64,000 nt of DNA from Streptomyces sp. NBRC 109706. GTDB taxonomy: Bacteria > Actinomycetota > Actinomycetes > Streptomycetales > Streptomycetaceae. Below, piece after piece: positions 16,992 to 25,353 of the stretch (position 1 is the first letter of the stretch; the number at the start of each line of letters is the position of its first letter). Below the pieces are notes generated by a model that had not been told where the DNA came from, made no database searches, and was given only the letters and a program-made list of their open reading frames with translations. Location of the stretch: positions 434,001-498,000 of the forward strand of contig NZ_BBOM01000009.1 in the NCBI RefSeq assembly GCF_000974485.1. The letters run 5' to 3'. The translations under genes and the position numbers were made by a program.

Positions 16992-17537
16992 GGCAACTCC
17001 CCACTCTTGATCCGATAGTTGGATTCGCTCGCCGAGTTTCGCGCCTTCAACCGCGCGCGCAGCCGCTCATGCGAATCCACGGGAGTTTCGTCTTCGACGG
17101 AAGCCGACGCCGACGCGTCCAGCCGGCGCGAACCAGACGGACTTGCCGACCACCCCGTCGTCCCACACATGCCGAAAACACCCGAACCCGTCGGCCATCT
17201 ACCGCAACAGCCAGAGCCCCCGTCCCGACTCCGCGTCCCAGGCCGGGCAGCGGACGGACGGCACCCCCGGCGACCGGTCCAGCACCTGCACGACCACGAC
17301 GGCGAGTTGCGACTGGCAGACCGTCAAGCAGCACCAACGCCCCTCAACATGCTTCAGGACGTTCGACAACAGTTCCGATACCCCCAACCGCGCCACCTCC
17401 ACGGCCTGGGGCGAGGCTCCCAACCCCCGTACCAGGGACGTCACTTCCCCCCGCCAGTACTCGATCGCCCCAGCGCTGACCGTCAACGCCCACCCGTGGA
17501 CCTGCTGACCAGCGAGGGATCGAACCGGAACGGTCAT
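16988..17537 (-). pseudogene. Disrupted HATPase-domain (anti-sigma/AbaA-like) regulator
   Basis: The intact part starts at the ATG 17537 behind GGAGGAG and encodes a histidine-kinase-like ATPase fold: VARLGVSELLSNVLKHV (the N-box) and GRGLWLLR. It then hits a TAG at 17199-17201. After that codon the same frame continues with family sequence MADGFG and VWDDGVVGKSVWF, so the TAG replaces a sense codon (probably Gln or Glu). Near 17125 homology jumps to another frame, which reads RRLDASASASVEDETPVDSH and ends at 16988, overlapping the next start as ATGA; this implies a frameshift of about one base. One nonsense and one frame change make it a likely pseudogene. Related proteins are partners of WhiJ-type Xre regulators. 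Confidence 0.75.
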
Positions 17538-17573
17538 AGCTCCTCCAGCCTCGACGACACGAGGCGACAGCAA

Positions 17574-17610
17574 GTCACGTAAGTGACGCGCTCCGTCGCA
17601 GAGTTAGGAT
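17574..17610 (+). promoter_or_regulatory. Operator/promoter candidate between the HATPase remnant and the Xre gene
   Basis: A perfect inverted repeat GTCAC-GTAA-GTGAC lies at 17574-17587. GTGACG at 17583-17588 is 16 bases from TAGGAT at 17605-17610, a plausible -35/-10 pair for the rightward Xre gene, so the palindrome would overlap the -35 region. This is consistent with autoregulation of a divergent regulator locus. Confidence 0.4.
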
Positions 17611-17714
17611 GACGTGAAACACCACCACCGTGCAAGTGATGCACGATGCATTGCTTCTATCGAGTGACGATGCTCCACCGGCAGTACGCTGTCTGCCGAT
17701 CAGGGAGGGAGAAC

Positions 17715-18578
17715 ATGCCTGAGGACCCGAGACCAACCGTTCGCCGCCGCGTGCTTGGCACCAACCTGCGCCGACTACGCGAGGGTCGTGGCCTCTACCT
17801 GGAGCACGCCGCAGGGCACTTGAGCTGCAACCAGTCGAAGATCAGCCGCATCGAATCGGGCCGCAGCCCCATCCGTCCGCTGGACCTCAAGGCCCTGCTC
17901 GACCTCTACGAAGTCTCGGACCCCGCTGCCAGAGAAGGCTGGCTCTCAATCGCGCGCGAGAGTCGCCAACAACGGTGGTGGCGCGTCCTGGAGGACCGCC
18001 TCCCGCAGGACTTCCTCGACCTGATCGGCCTCGAAGAGGACACGGCGTACTGTCGCGGCTTCCAACCGGGCGTGATCGACGCGCTGTTCCAGACGCCTGA
18101 TTACGCGGAAGCGGTGATCCGCGCCGGGTCGCCGGACCCTCTCACCGAAAGCAAGCGAACGAAGCTACAAGTGCGTCTTGAACGGCAAGAGGCGCTGACC
18201 CGCTCGGAGAACCCGATCTCGGTGTGGATGATCCTGGGTGAGGCCGCGTTGCGGCAGCAATACGGCGGCCCAGAGACGCTCCGACGTCAACTGGACCACG
18301 TAATCGAGATCGCTCGCCTTACCAACGTCACCTTGCAGGTACTACCATTTTCAGTTGGCGCCTACCGTGGCGGCCCTTTCCCATTCAAGATCTACCGATT
18401 CCCCGAGCCATCCAGCATGGAGGTCATCCTCCTGGAGAACCAGGTGAGCCACACCTACCTTGAGGACCCAGGAGACATCGGCCTCTACTCGGAGATCTTC
18501 GACTACCTGCGCGCTACGGCACTTGGCGAGCTGGAGAGCCAGGCTTTGATCAGGGACATCACCAAAGAGACCAAGTAG
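17715..18578 (+). CDS. WhiJ-like Xre-family regulator (HTH plus DUF5753)
   Basis: 287 residues. A Cro/C1 helix-turn-helix is at about residues 15-70 (LGTNLRRLREGRGLYLEHAA and QSKISRIESGR), followed by a DUF5753 ligand/partner domain to the C-terminus (VLPFSVGAYRGGPFPFKIY). Such proteins pair with small DUF397 (BldB-like) proteins and with HATPase proteins in the WhiJ/AbaA type loci of Streptomyces that affect development and antibiotic production. The DUF397 gene begins 15 bases after the stop, fitting that pairing. The ATG at 17715 has GGGAGG upstream. Base composition is less GC-rich than neighbouring core genes, which suggests an accessory gene. Confidence 0.88.
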   Translation: MPEDPRPTVRRRVLGTNLRRLREGRGLYLEHAAGHLSCNQSKISRIESGRSPIRPLDLKALLDLYEVSDPAAREGWLSIARESRQQRWWRVLEDRLPQDFLDLIGLEEDTAYCRGFQPGVIDALFQTPDYAEAVIRAGSPDPLTESKRTKLQVRLERQEALTRSENPISVWMILGEAALRQQYGGPETLRRQLDHVIEIARLTNVTLQVLPFSVGAYRGGPFPFKIYRFPEPSSMEVILLENQVSHTYLEDPGDIGLYSEIFDYLRATALGELESQALIRDITKETK

Positions 18579-18593
18579 AAAGAAACAGCAGAA

Positions 18594-18794
18594 ATGCAAG
18601 CAAACCAAGCCACATGGTTCAAGAGCAGCTACAGCGCCGAAAATGGCGACTGCGTCGAAATTCGGAGCAGCCTCGACGGTGTTCAGTCTCGCGACTCAAA
18701 GGACCACAATGGCCCGTTGCTCGCCTTCAAGGCCGACGGCTGGGCCGCTTTTCTGTCCGCGCTGAACGACGAGCACTACTTCGAGGCGCGCTGA
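18594..18794 (+). CDS. DUF397 (BldB-like) small protein
   Basis: 66 residues with the full DUF397 pattern: WFKSSYSAENGDCVEI, an RDSKD core and a C-terminal WAAFLSAL. It follows the Xre gene directly and is the expected cognate partner of that regulator. Confidence 0.88.
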   Translation: MQANQATWFKSSYSAENGDCVEIRSSLDGVQSRDSKDHNGPLLAFKADGWAAFLSALNDEHYFEAR

Positions 18795-18827
18795 CGCGCC
18801 AAGCGGGTTCAGAGATCGCCCCTCACA

Positions 18828-18856
18828 CGGGCCTCCACCGACCTGGTGGGGGCCCG
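18828..18856. terminator. Hairpin after the first DUF397 gene
   Basis: Arms CGGGCC-T-CCACC and GGTGG-G-GGCCCG with a five-base loop, 34 bases after the stop. Its left arm and the following GTCCA are nearly identical to those of the hairpin at 19257-19286, so the terminator was duplicated together with the DUF397 cassette. Confidence 0.7.
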
Positions 18857-18947
18857 TCCACGTCTGGCATCGCCAACTACCCAGCGCCCGGTTCCTTCGG
18901 GATAGTGGAAGCATCACCATCCGCTTCCAACCGCGAGGGACCGGACC

Positions 18948-19235
18948 ATGGCAACACGCAACGCCACCTGGTTCAAGAGCAGCTACAGCGGCGGCAACGG
19001 AGACTGCGTCGAAGTCGCCTTCCTGGACGAGACCGTGGCCCTACGGGACACGAAGCACACCTGGCGCAAGAGCAGCTACAGCGCGGGCAACGGCAACTGC
19101 CTAGAGATCGCCGCACTGAACGGCGACACCCGCGCCGTGCGGGACTCCAAGAACCCGGGCCCCCACCTGACGTTCACCCCCTCCCAGTGGGCCGCCTTCC
19201 TCGACCTGGCCACCACGGACCAGCCGGAAGACTGA
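18948..19235 (+). CDS. Tandem DUF397 fusion protein (truncated plus full module)
   Basis: 95 residues made of two DUF397 modules. The first (residues 1-36) holds WFKSSYSGGNGDCVEV and LRDTK but stops before the C-terminal W-x-x-F part; the second (from about 39) is complete: WRKSSYSAGNGNCLEI, VRDSKNPGP and QWAAFLDLA. The fusion point lies between conserved boxes, as expected of recombination between neighbouring DUF397 copies. It probably has its own promoter, since a terminator precedes it. Confidence 0.8.
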   Translation: MATRNATWFKSSYSGGNGDCVEVAFLDETVALRDTKHTWRKSSYSAGNGNCLEIAALNGDTRAVRDSKNPGPHLTFTPSQWAAFLDLATTDQPED

Positions 19236-19256
19236 CCCACCCCCGCCTGAACACCA

Positions 19257-19286
19257 CGGGCCTCCACCCCACCGGGTGGAGGCCCG
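19257..19286. terminator. Perfect hairpin after the first DUF397 fusion
   Basis: A 13-base perfect stem CGGGCCTCCACCC / GGGTGGAGGCCCG with a four-base loop, 21 bases after the stop. Confidence 0.8.
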
Positions 19287-19385
19287 TCCACTTTCCGCCC
19301 CGCGCCAACTGATCCCGCATAAGCTGGCGTTCGGTGACGAAGCGATCACCGTCGAAGCCCCACTCACCGAAGGAAGCCGCTCACC

Positions 19386-19742
19386 ATGACAGAACCGGGT
19401 CGCGCGTTTCGCGAAGCGTGGATCGCAGGCGTGCAGAAGCACTACCCGGGCGTGCCCAAGCCGGGGTATGTCACGCCGTGGGGTGAGACCCCCGACTGGG
19501 AACGCCTGGCCGCCGCAGCCGTCGAGCGGCAGGTCCGCGACTTTGTCGCGGTGAGCGACGGCCGTACGGACGCGCTCAGCCGGGAGCAGAAGGGCCGGTT
19601 CGTGGCCATCTGCTGGATCGCCCAGATCCACAAGCACTTCGAGGCCCCGAAGGCCAGCTATGTCGCGGACTGGCCCGAACTCCCGGAGTGGCAACGGGAG
19701 ACCGACGCGGACATCTTCGAGGCGATCGCACGTGCGTCGTGA
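19386..19742 (+). CDS. Hypothetical protein with two internal repeats
   Basis: 118 residues, no signal peptide or membrane segment, family not recognised. Two halves resemble each other: QKHYPGVPKPGYVTPWGETP (from residue 18) and HKHFEAPKASYVADWPELPE (from residue 81), each followed by W and an acidic helix-like stretch. The protein therefore probably arose by internal duplication. It lies between the two DUF397 fusion genes and may be cotranscribed with the second one, 43 bases downstream. The ATG has GAAGGAAG nearby. Confidence 0.7.
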   Translation: MTEPGRAFREAWIAGVQKHYPGVPKPGYVTPWGETPDWERLAAAAVERQVRDFVAVSDGRTDALSREQKGRFVAICWIAQIHKHFEAPKASYVADWPELPEWQRETDADIFEAIARAS

Positions 19743-19785
19743 GGCCCCTCGCCGGGCATCACCAACAGAAGGGCAGGTACCAATA

Positions 19786-20061
19786 ATGCTTGAGGACAAC
19801 CCCACCTGGATCAAGAGCAGTTACAGCGGCGGCAACGGCAACTGCGTAGAGGTCGCCATTCTCGCCGCACGGGACACGAAGAACCTCTGGCGCAAGAGCA
19901 GCCACAGCGCGGGGAACGGGGACTGCGTCGAGGTCGCGGTAGTGACCGATGCCGGGCGGGCCGTGCGGGACTCGAAGAAGCCCGGCCCGCAGCTGGCGTT
20001 CGGCGCCACGCAGTGGACCGCGTTTCTGCGGCTGGCCGTCGGGGAAGGGCCGGTGGGCTGA
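19786..20061 (+). CDS. Second tandem DUF397 fusion protein
   Basis: 91 residues with the same organisation as the protein encoded at 18948: a shortened first module (WIKSSYSGGNGNCVEV, then ARDTK) and a complete second module (WRKSSHSAGNGDCVEV, VRDSKKPGPQ, QWTAFLRLA). The ATG at 19786 follows a GGGCAGG-type site. The two fusions are paralogues, so the truncated-plus-full arrangement predates the duplication. Confidence 0.8.
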   Translation: MLEDNPTWIKSSYSGGNGNCVEVAILAARDTKNLWRKSSHSAGNGDCVEVAVVTDAGRAVRDSKKPGPQLAFGATQWTAFLRLAVGEGPVG

Positions 20062-20071
20062 CGGGCTGCGG

Positions 20072-21189
20072 TCAGGACGGCTGGACCTCGTCGAAGAGGG
20101 CGAGGGCTTCGGTGGGGTCGGGGCTCACGAGGCGTTCCAGGCCGGCCGCAGTGATGGTGGCCCAGGTGCCGGCCCGTTCCCACATCCGTTCCTCGAAGGC
20201 GCGGACGGCCTCGTCCAGGTCCCCGGGGTCGGCGGCGATCGCCTCGGCGAGTTCCGCGCCTTCCAGCATCGCGAGGTTCGCGCCCGCGCCCAACGGGGGC
20301 ATCAGATGGGCGGCGTCGCCCAGCAGCGTCACCCCGGGGACATGGGGCCAGCTGTGGGACACCGGAAGGACGTAGAGGGGGCGGTGTACAAAAGTTCCGC
20401 CGTGGCGGAGGAGGTCGAGGACGGGGGCGGCCCAGCCGTCGAAGAGCGCCAGCAGGGTTGATCGCACGGCCTCGGCGTCGGCCGGGTCCGGGGCCGGACG
20501 CCAGTCCGGCGGAACGCGGAACTGGGCGTAGACCTTGACGTGTCCGCCGCTGTTGCGCTGGGCGACGAGCGCGCGGTTCACGCCGTACACGGCCACCGAG
20601 CCGTCGCCGACCAGCCGGGCGAGGTCGGGATGGCGGGCGTCGATGTCGTCCAGGGCGGACTCGACCAGGGTGACGCCGGTGTACTGGGGCGTCGCCGGCG
20701 AGACCGCCGGACGGACCCGGGACCAGGCGCCGTCCGCGCCGACCACCAGGTCGAACGTCTCCTTTCGCCCGTCGGCGCAACGGACCAGCACGCGTCCGGG
20801 GTCTTGGGCACCACCTCGGCCACCGCTCGTCCCCACTGGACGTCCAGTGGACCGAGCAGCAGGTCGCGGAGTCGCCCGCGGTCGATCTCGGGATTGGCCT
20901 GGTCGCCGGGACGGGGTTGCCAGTCGCGGAGGACGGTCCCGTCCGTGTCCAGGATGCGCATGGCCTGGCCCTCGGGACGGGACAGTGCCTGGAACTCCGC
21001 CAGCAACCCGGCCTTCTTTAGGGCCAGTTGGCCAAGCCCCTCGTGGAGGTCCAGCGTGCCGCCCGGGGGGCGGGCGTCGCGGGCGGGATCGCGTTCGAGG
21101 ACGGTGACGGGGTGGCCATGACCGTGCAGGACGCGGGCGAGGGTAAGTCCGGCGGGACCGCTGCCGATCACGGCGATACGGGGGCTCAT
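20072..21189 (-). pseudogene. FAD-dependent monooxygenase, frameshifted
   Basis: The N-terminal part from the ATG at 21189 has the FAD motif IAVIGSGPAGLTLARVLHGH and runs to about AVAEVVPKTPD. Homology then continues in another frame with DPGRVLVRCADGRKETFDLV, VGADGAWSRVRP and VTLLGDAAHLMPPLGAGANL, the second FAD contact of TetX/PHBH-type hydroxylases. The break is near 20800-20804, where one base (a G on the coding strand) seems to be missing. Everything else is well conserved, so this is either a recent mutation or a base error. The start overlaps the sigma factor stop as ATGA. Confidence 0.8.
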
Positions 21190-22079
21190 GACGATCCAAC
21201 GTACGGCGCCGGGCCTGCATCGGGCCACTCGCTGGTGATCGCGGCAAGTCTGGCGGGGTCGATGACGATGTGGATGTCGGTGATCCGGCCGTCGACCACG
21301 GTGAAGGAGATGAGGGAGAGCGGGGTTCCGTCGACGCGCCAGGACAGATAGCCGAGGGTGCCGTTGACCAGCACCGGGTGGTGGTGGACGGCGGTGCCGG
21401 CGAACTGGCGGGCGCCGGTGGCGACTTGGGTGGCGCCGAGAGTGACGACCGTGCCGTCGGGGGTGTCGACGGCCAGCCTGACGTTCGGGGCGAGGACGCG
21501 GAGCAGCGCCTCGAAGTCGCCGCTGAGGGCGGCGGCGCGGAAGGCCAGGACGGCCTCGCGGTCCTCGCGCCCGGGGGCCGCCGGCCGGTCCTGCGCCCGG
21601 ACCTTGCGGCGGGCGCGGCTGGCGATCAACTTGCTGGCGTCGGTGGACTTGCCCAGGATCTGGCCGATATCGCGGAACGGGACCGCGAACATGTCGTGCA
21701 GGACAAAAGCCAGGCGCTCGTCGGGGGTGAGCGAGTCGAGCACGACGAGCAGGGCGCGGCCGACCGAGTCCGCCCGCGCGGCCTGTTCGTCCGGCGCGGG
21801 GGCGTCGTCGGGTGTCACCACCAGGTCGGCGGCGTCCTGGCCGTAGCCCGTTTCGGGGTGGGCCCGGCGGGATCGCAGCAGGTCAAGGCTGAGGCGGCCG
21901 ACGACGGTGGTCAGCCAGCCGGGCAGGTTGTCGATGGTCGCCGGGTCCTGGCGGACCAGGCGCAGCCATGCCTCCTGCACCACGTCCTCCGCGTCGGCGT
22001 GCGAGCCCAGCACGCGGTGCGCGACGGCGCGCAGCCGGTCGCGCTGGGCTTCGAACGCCTCGGGCGAGGGGATGGTCAT
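21186..22079 (-). CDS. ECF sigma factor of the ECF41 type (SigJ-like)
   Basis: 297 residues: region 2 at about 8-75 (HADAEDVVQEAWLRL), region 4 at about 110-165 (SLTPDERLAFVLHDMFAVPF), then a SnoaL/NTF2-like C-terminal domain (about 180-290) ending in TVVDGRITDIHIVIDPARL. This C-terminal extension acts in ECF41 sigma factors as a built-in activity regulator in place of a separate anti-sigma factor, and none is encoded here. ECF41 genes usually neighbour an oxidoreductase or carboxymuconolactone decarboxylase gene; here the FAD monooxygenase takes that place. It overlaps both neighbours by four bases. Confidence 0.9.
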   Translation of the reverse strand: MTIPSPEAFEAQRDRLRAVAHRVLGSHADAEDVVQEAWLRLVRQDPATIDNLPGWLTTVVGRLSLDLLRSRRAHPETGYGQDAADLVVTPDDAPAPDEQAARADSVGRALLVVLDSLTPDERLAFVLHDMFAVPFRDIGQILGKSTDASKLIASRARRKVRAQDRPAAPGREDREAVLAFRAAALSGDFEALLRVLAPNVRLAVDTPDGTVVTLGATQVATGARQFAGTAVHHHPVLVNGTLGYLSWRVDGTPLSLISFTVVDGRITDIHIVIDPARLAAITSEWPDAGPAPYVGSS

Positions 22080-22471
22080 CGCTTCCGCGGCTCGCGGAGC
22101 GAGATGCGGTTGCCGTCCGGGTCCAGCGCCTCGACGCGGATGCCGAACGGGTAGTCCTCGGGCTTGGGCTGCTCGAAGACGACGCCTCGTTGGCGCATGT
22201 CCGCGAAGTCCTTGTGCAGATCGTCGGATTCCAGGATCAGCGGGCCTGGCGCGGCGATCCGGCCCTCGTCATCACCCGGCTGTCCCGCCGACGCCGGGTG
22301 CGACCAGAGGAGGATGTGCACCGGGCTGTCGGGAAATCCGACGGTCAGAAACCGCCCGTCGGGCCCCGGCGCGTCAAACCGCTTCTGCAGGCCGAGCCCG
22401 TCGACATAGAACCCCAGCGCGCGGTCCTGGTCGGTGACATAGACCGTGGCAAACATGAGGTTGGTCAGCAT
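22076..22471 (-). CDS. VOC family protein (glyoxalase fold)
   Basis: 131 residues with the VOC pattern: ATVYVTDQDRALGFYVDGLG at the N-terminus and VEALDPDGNRISLREP at the C-terminus. It is the first gene of a three-gene overlapping operon with the ECF41-like sigma factor and the FAD monooxygenase, so it is probably part of the sigma factor's own regulon. Substrate unknown. Confidence 0.88.
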   Translation of the reverse strand: MLTNLMFATVYVTDQDRALGFYVDGLGLQKRFDAPGPDGRFLTVGFPDSPVHILLWSHPASAGQPGDDEGRIAAPGPLILESDDLHKDFADMRQRGVVFEQPKPEDYPFGIRVEALDPDGNRISLREPRKR

Positions 22472-22663
22472 ATGCGTTCTCGATTCACTCGTTGGTGAGG
22501 CCAGAACGACCGTTCGTATCCGGTCGTCTCCCCCATGACGAGCGCCGAGGCGAAAAGGTAACAGGGCGGGCGGGCCAGTCCGTCCGCGCCGTTGAGGCGG
22601 TCATCGACGGGGCCGCCCATTAATCGCTCGTCCGTTCCTCCGACCTGGGGGAAACTCTCCGCG

Positions 22664-23179
22664 ATGACGCCACGAACCGATACGCCTCCCACCTGGGACG
22701 AGCGCACGCAGCTGATCACCTTCCTGGACTACGCCCGTGACACGGCGCGAGCCAAGTGCGAGGGTGTGTCCGCGGAAGACGCCCGCAGAGCCCCGCTTCC
22801 GAACTCACCGCTGATGACCCTGTGCGGGCTGATCAGCCATCTGCGGTGGGTCGAGTACCACTGGGTCCAGGTGATGTTCCTGGGGGAGGAACCAGCGGGT
22901 CCGCTCACGCGGGCGAGCGACGACGACCCCGACCCCGAGATGCGGACAGCGGTCGACATCCCGTTGCCTCGGCTGCTCACCGAATACGAGGCGCAGAGTG
23001 ACCGCTACCGTGGCCTGCTGTCCGACCACGACTTGAACTCAAGGGCCAAGCGCCCCATCAGCGACGGCCGCCACGTGGACCTCCGCTGGGTGATCCTCCA
23101 CCTCATCGAAGAGGTCTCCCGACACAACGGGCATCTCGACATCGTGCGAGAGCTGGTCGACGGACGGACCGGCGTCTAG
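22664..23179 (+). CDS. DinB-family protein (DUF664 type)
   Basis: 171 residues of the DinB/MST four-helix-bundle superfamily. Metal-ligand type His residues are visible in LCGLISHLRWVEYHWVQ and in the C-terminal LHLIEEVSRHNGHLDIVREL. Actinobacterial members include mycothiol- or metal-dependent transferases, but the reaction cannot be read from sequence. The ATG at 22664 has GGGGGA upstream. It is divergent from the VOC/ECF operon across a 192-base gap in which I see no other gene. Confidence 0.88.
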   Translation: MTPRTDTPPTWDERTQLITFLDYARDTARAKCEGVSAEDARRAPLPNSPLMTLCGLISHLRWVEYHWVQVMFLGEEPAGPLTRASDDDPDPEMRTAVDIPLPRLLTEYEAQSDRYRGLLSDHDLNSRAKRPISDGRHVDLRWVILHLIEEVSRHNGHLDIVRELVDGRTGV

Positions 23180-23370
23180 TAGTGGCGGTTGCGGCGGGAG
23201 GAGTACGCCTTGTCGCCGCCGAGATGGCCCGGCCGGGTGCGCGGGCGCCCGCCGTGGAGACGGGCAACTCGGACGCGTTCCGTTACGGGGATGAGCTGCG
23301 GGGCGTCGCCCCACTGGCCTGGTGTGATCAGCAGGGCAAGCGGGCGGCGCCCGGCCCGTCCGCGCCGCCG

Positions 23371-23406
23371 CCACCCACACGGACGGGCCCCCGTCCGTGT
23401 GGGTGG
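23371..23406. terminator. Strong bidirectional hairpin between the DinB gene and dxs
   Basis: A perfect 17-base inverted repeat, 23371-23387 with 23390-23406, core ACACGGACGGG. A further partial copy GGGCCCGTCCGTGTGGGG follows directly (from 23407), so alternative pairings are possible. It separates two convergent genes. Confidence 0.8.
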
Positions 23407-23433
23407 GGGCCCGTCCGTGTGGGGTGTGCCCGG

Positions 23434-25353
23434 TCAGTCGGTGGCGCCGAAGGCGGCTGCGCCGGCGGCGTCGAGGCGGCCTTCGAGGCGGGCGACCAGG
23501 CCGGTGACCTGGCGGGCGATGGCGGGGCCGGTCAGGCCGGCCTCGGCCAGCATCTCGCCCCGGCTGCCGTGGCCGAGGAACCGCTGGGGGATGCCGAAGT
23601 CGCGCAGTGGAACGTCGACGTCGGCATCGCGCAGCGCCTGCGCGATGGCCGAGCCGACGCCGCCGGCGCGGCCGTTGTCCTCGACGGTGACGACGACGCG
23701 GTGCTCGGCGGCCAGGCCTGGCAGCGCCGGGTCGACGGGCTTGACCCAGCGGGGGTCGACGACGGTGCAGCTGATGCCCTGCTTGTTCAGCAGCTCGGCC
23801 ACCTCAAGGCAGACGGGCGCGAGGGCGCCGACGGAGACCAGCAGCACATCGGGCCGGTCGGTGTCGGCGGCGCGCAGCACGTCCATGCCGCCGACCGTGC
23901 CGACGGCCGGCACGGGGGCGGCGACCTTGCCCTTGGAGTAGCGGACCACGGTGGGCGCGTCGTCGACCTGGACGGCCTCCCGCAGCTGGGCGCGGAGCTG
24001 GTCGGCGTCGCGCGGGGCGGCCAGCCGCAGGCCGGGCACGCACTGGAGCACCGACATGTCCCACATGCCGTGGTGGGAGGCGCCGTCGGGCCCTGTGACG
24101 CCGGCCCGGTCCAGCACGAAGGTGACGCCGCAGCGGTGCATCGCGACGTCCATCAGCAGTTGGTCGAAGGCGCGGTTGAGGAAGGTCGCGTAGACGGCGA
24201 AGACCGGGTGCAGCCCGCCGGTGGCCAGGCCGGCGGCGGAGACCGCGCCGTGCTGTTCGGCGATGCCGACGTCGAAGACCCGGTCGGGGAACTCCTCGGC
24301 GAACCGGCCGAGGCCGACGGGGCGCAGCATCGCGGCCGTGATGGCGACGATGTCCTCGCGCTCGCGGCCAAGACGCACGATTTCCTCGCCGAAGACGGAC
24401 GTCCAGTCGGCGCCGGAGGCGGAGACCGGCTGGCCGGTGTCGGAGTGGATGACGCCCACGGCGTGGAACTGGTCGGCCTCGTCCTCCCGGGCCGGCTGGT
24501 AGCCGCGGCCCTTCTCGGTGAGGCAGTGCACGATCACCGGCCCGCCGAAGCGCTTGGCGCGCTGGAGCGCGGACTCCAGGGCCTGGATGTCGTGGCCGTC
24601 GATCGGGCCCACGTACTTGATGCCCAGGTCCTCGAACATGCCCTGGGGGGCGATGACGTCCTTGAGGCCCTTCTTCGCGCCGTGCAGCGTGCCGTAGATG
24701 GGGCGGCCGACGACGGGGGTGCGGTTGAGCATCTGCTTGCCGCGTTCCAGCCAGCGCTCGTAACCGTCGGTGGTGCGCAGGGTCGCGAGGTGGTTGGCGA
24801 GGCCGCCGATGGTGGGGGCGTAGGAGCGCTCGTTGTCGTTGACGACGATCACCAGCGGGCGGTCCTTGGCACCGGCGATGTTGTTGAGCGCTTCCCAGGC
24901 CATGCCGCCGGTGAGCGCGCCGTCGCCGGTGACCGCGACGACCCGGTTGTCGAGGCCGCGCAGCTGGTTGGCCTTGGCGAGGCCGTCGGCCCAGCCGAGC
25001 ACCGTGGAGGCGTGGCTGTTCTCGATGATGTCGTGCTCCGACTCCTCGCGGGAGGGATAGCCGGAGAGGCCGTCCTTGGTGCGGAGTCCGGAGAAGTCCT
25101 GGCGGCCGGTGAGCAGCTTGTGCACATAGCTCTGGTGGCCGGTGTCCCAGAGAATGCTGTCGGTGGGGGACTCGAACACGCGGTGCAGGGCGATGGTCAG
25201 CTCGACCACGCCGAGGTTGGGGCCCAGATGGCCCCCGGTCTTCGACACGGCGTCGATGAGGAAGGTACGGATCTCCGAAGCCAGCTCCTCCAACTGGACC
25301 GGGCTGAGCCGGTCCAGATCGCGGGGTCCCGAAATACCGGTCAGCAACGCCAC
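23434..25353 (-). CDS. dxs: 1-deoxy-D-xylulose-5-phosphate synthase
   Basis: 639 residues, full length for DXS, which condenses pyruvate and glyceraldehyde 3-phosphate in the first step of the MEP isoprenoid pathway. Visible motifs: GGHLGPNLGVVELTIALH near the N-terminus, the thiamine diphosphate motif VVAVTGDGALTGGMAWEALN, HCLTEKGRGYQPA, FDVGIAEQHGAVSAAGLA with the catalytic Glu, and VLDRAGVTGPDGASHHG. The GTG at 25353 has GAGGAGGA seven bases upstream and places the protein start at VALLTGI; the frame is open 28 codons further but without homology. Confidence 0.95.
   Translation of the reverse strand: MALLTGISGPRDLDRLSPVQLEELASEIRTFLIDAVSKTGGHLGPNLGVVELTIALHRVFESPTDSILWDTGHQSYVHKLLTGRQDFSGLRTKDGLSGYPSREESEHDIIENSHASTVLGWADGLAKANQLRGLDNRVVAVTGDGALTGGMAWEALNNIAGAKDRPLVIVVNDNERSYAPTIGGLANHLATLRTTDGYERWLERGKQMLNRTPVVGRPIYGTLHGAKKGLKDVIAPQGMFEDLGIKYVGPIDGHDIQALESALQRAKRFGGPVIVHCLTEKGRGYQPAREDEADQFHAVGVIHSDTGQPVSASGADWTSVFGEEIVRLGREREDIVAITAAMLRPVGLGRFAEEFPDRVFDVGIAEQHGAVSAAGLATGGLHPVFAVYATFLNRAFDQLLMDVAMHRCGVTFVLDRAGVTGPDGASHHGMWDMSVLQCVPGLRLAAPRDADQLRAQLREAVQVDDAPTVVRYSKGKVAAPVPAVGTVGGMDVLRAADTDRPDVLLVSVGALAPVCLEVAELLNKQGISCTVVDPRWVKPVDPALPGLAAEHRVVVTVEDNGRAGGVGSAIAQALRDADVDVPLRDFGIPQRFLGHGSRGEMLAEAGLTGPAIARQVTGLVARLEGRLDAAGAAAFGATD

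Noticed and set aside
22465..22719. Short minus-strand open frame across the VOC start and the DinB start
   Set aside because: It overlaps the N-terminus of two well-supported genes and shows no domain.
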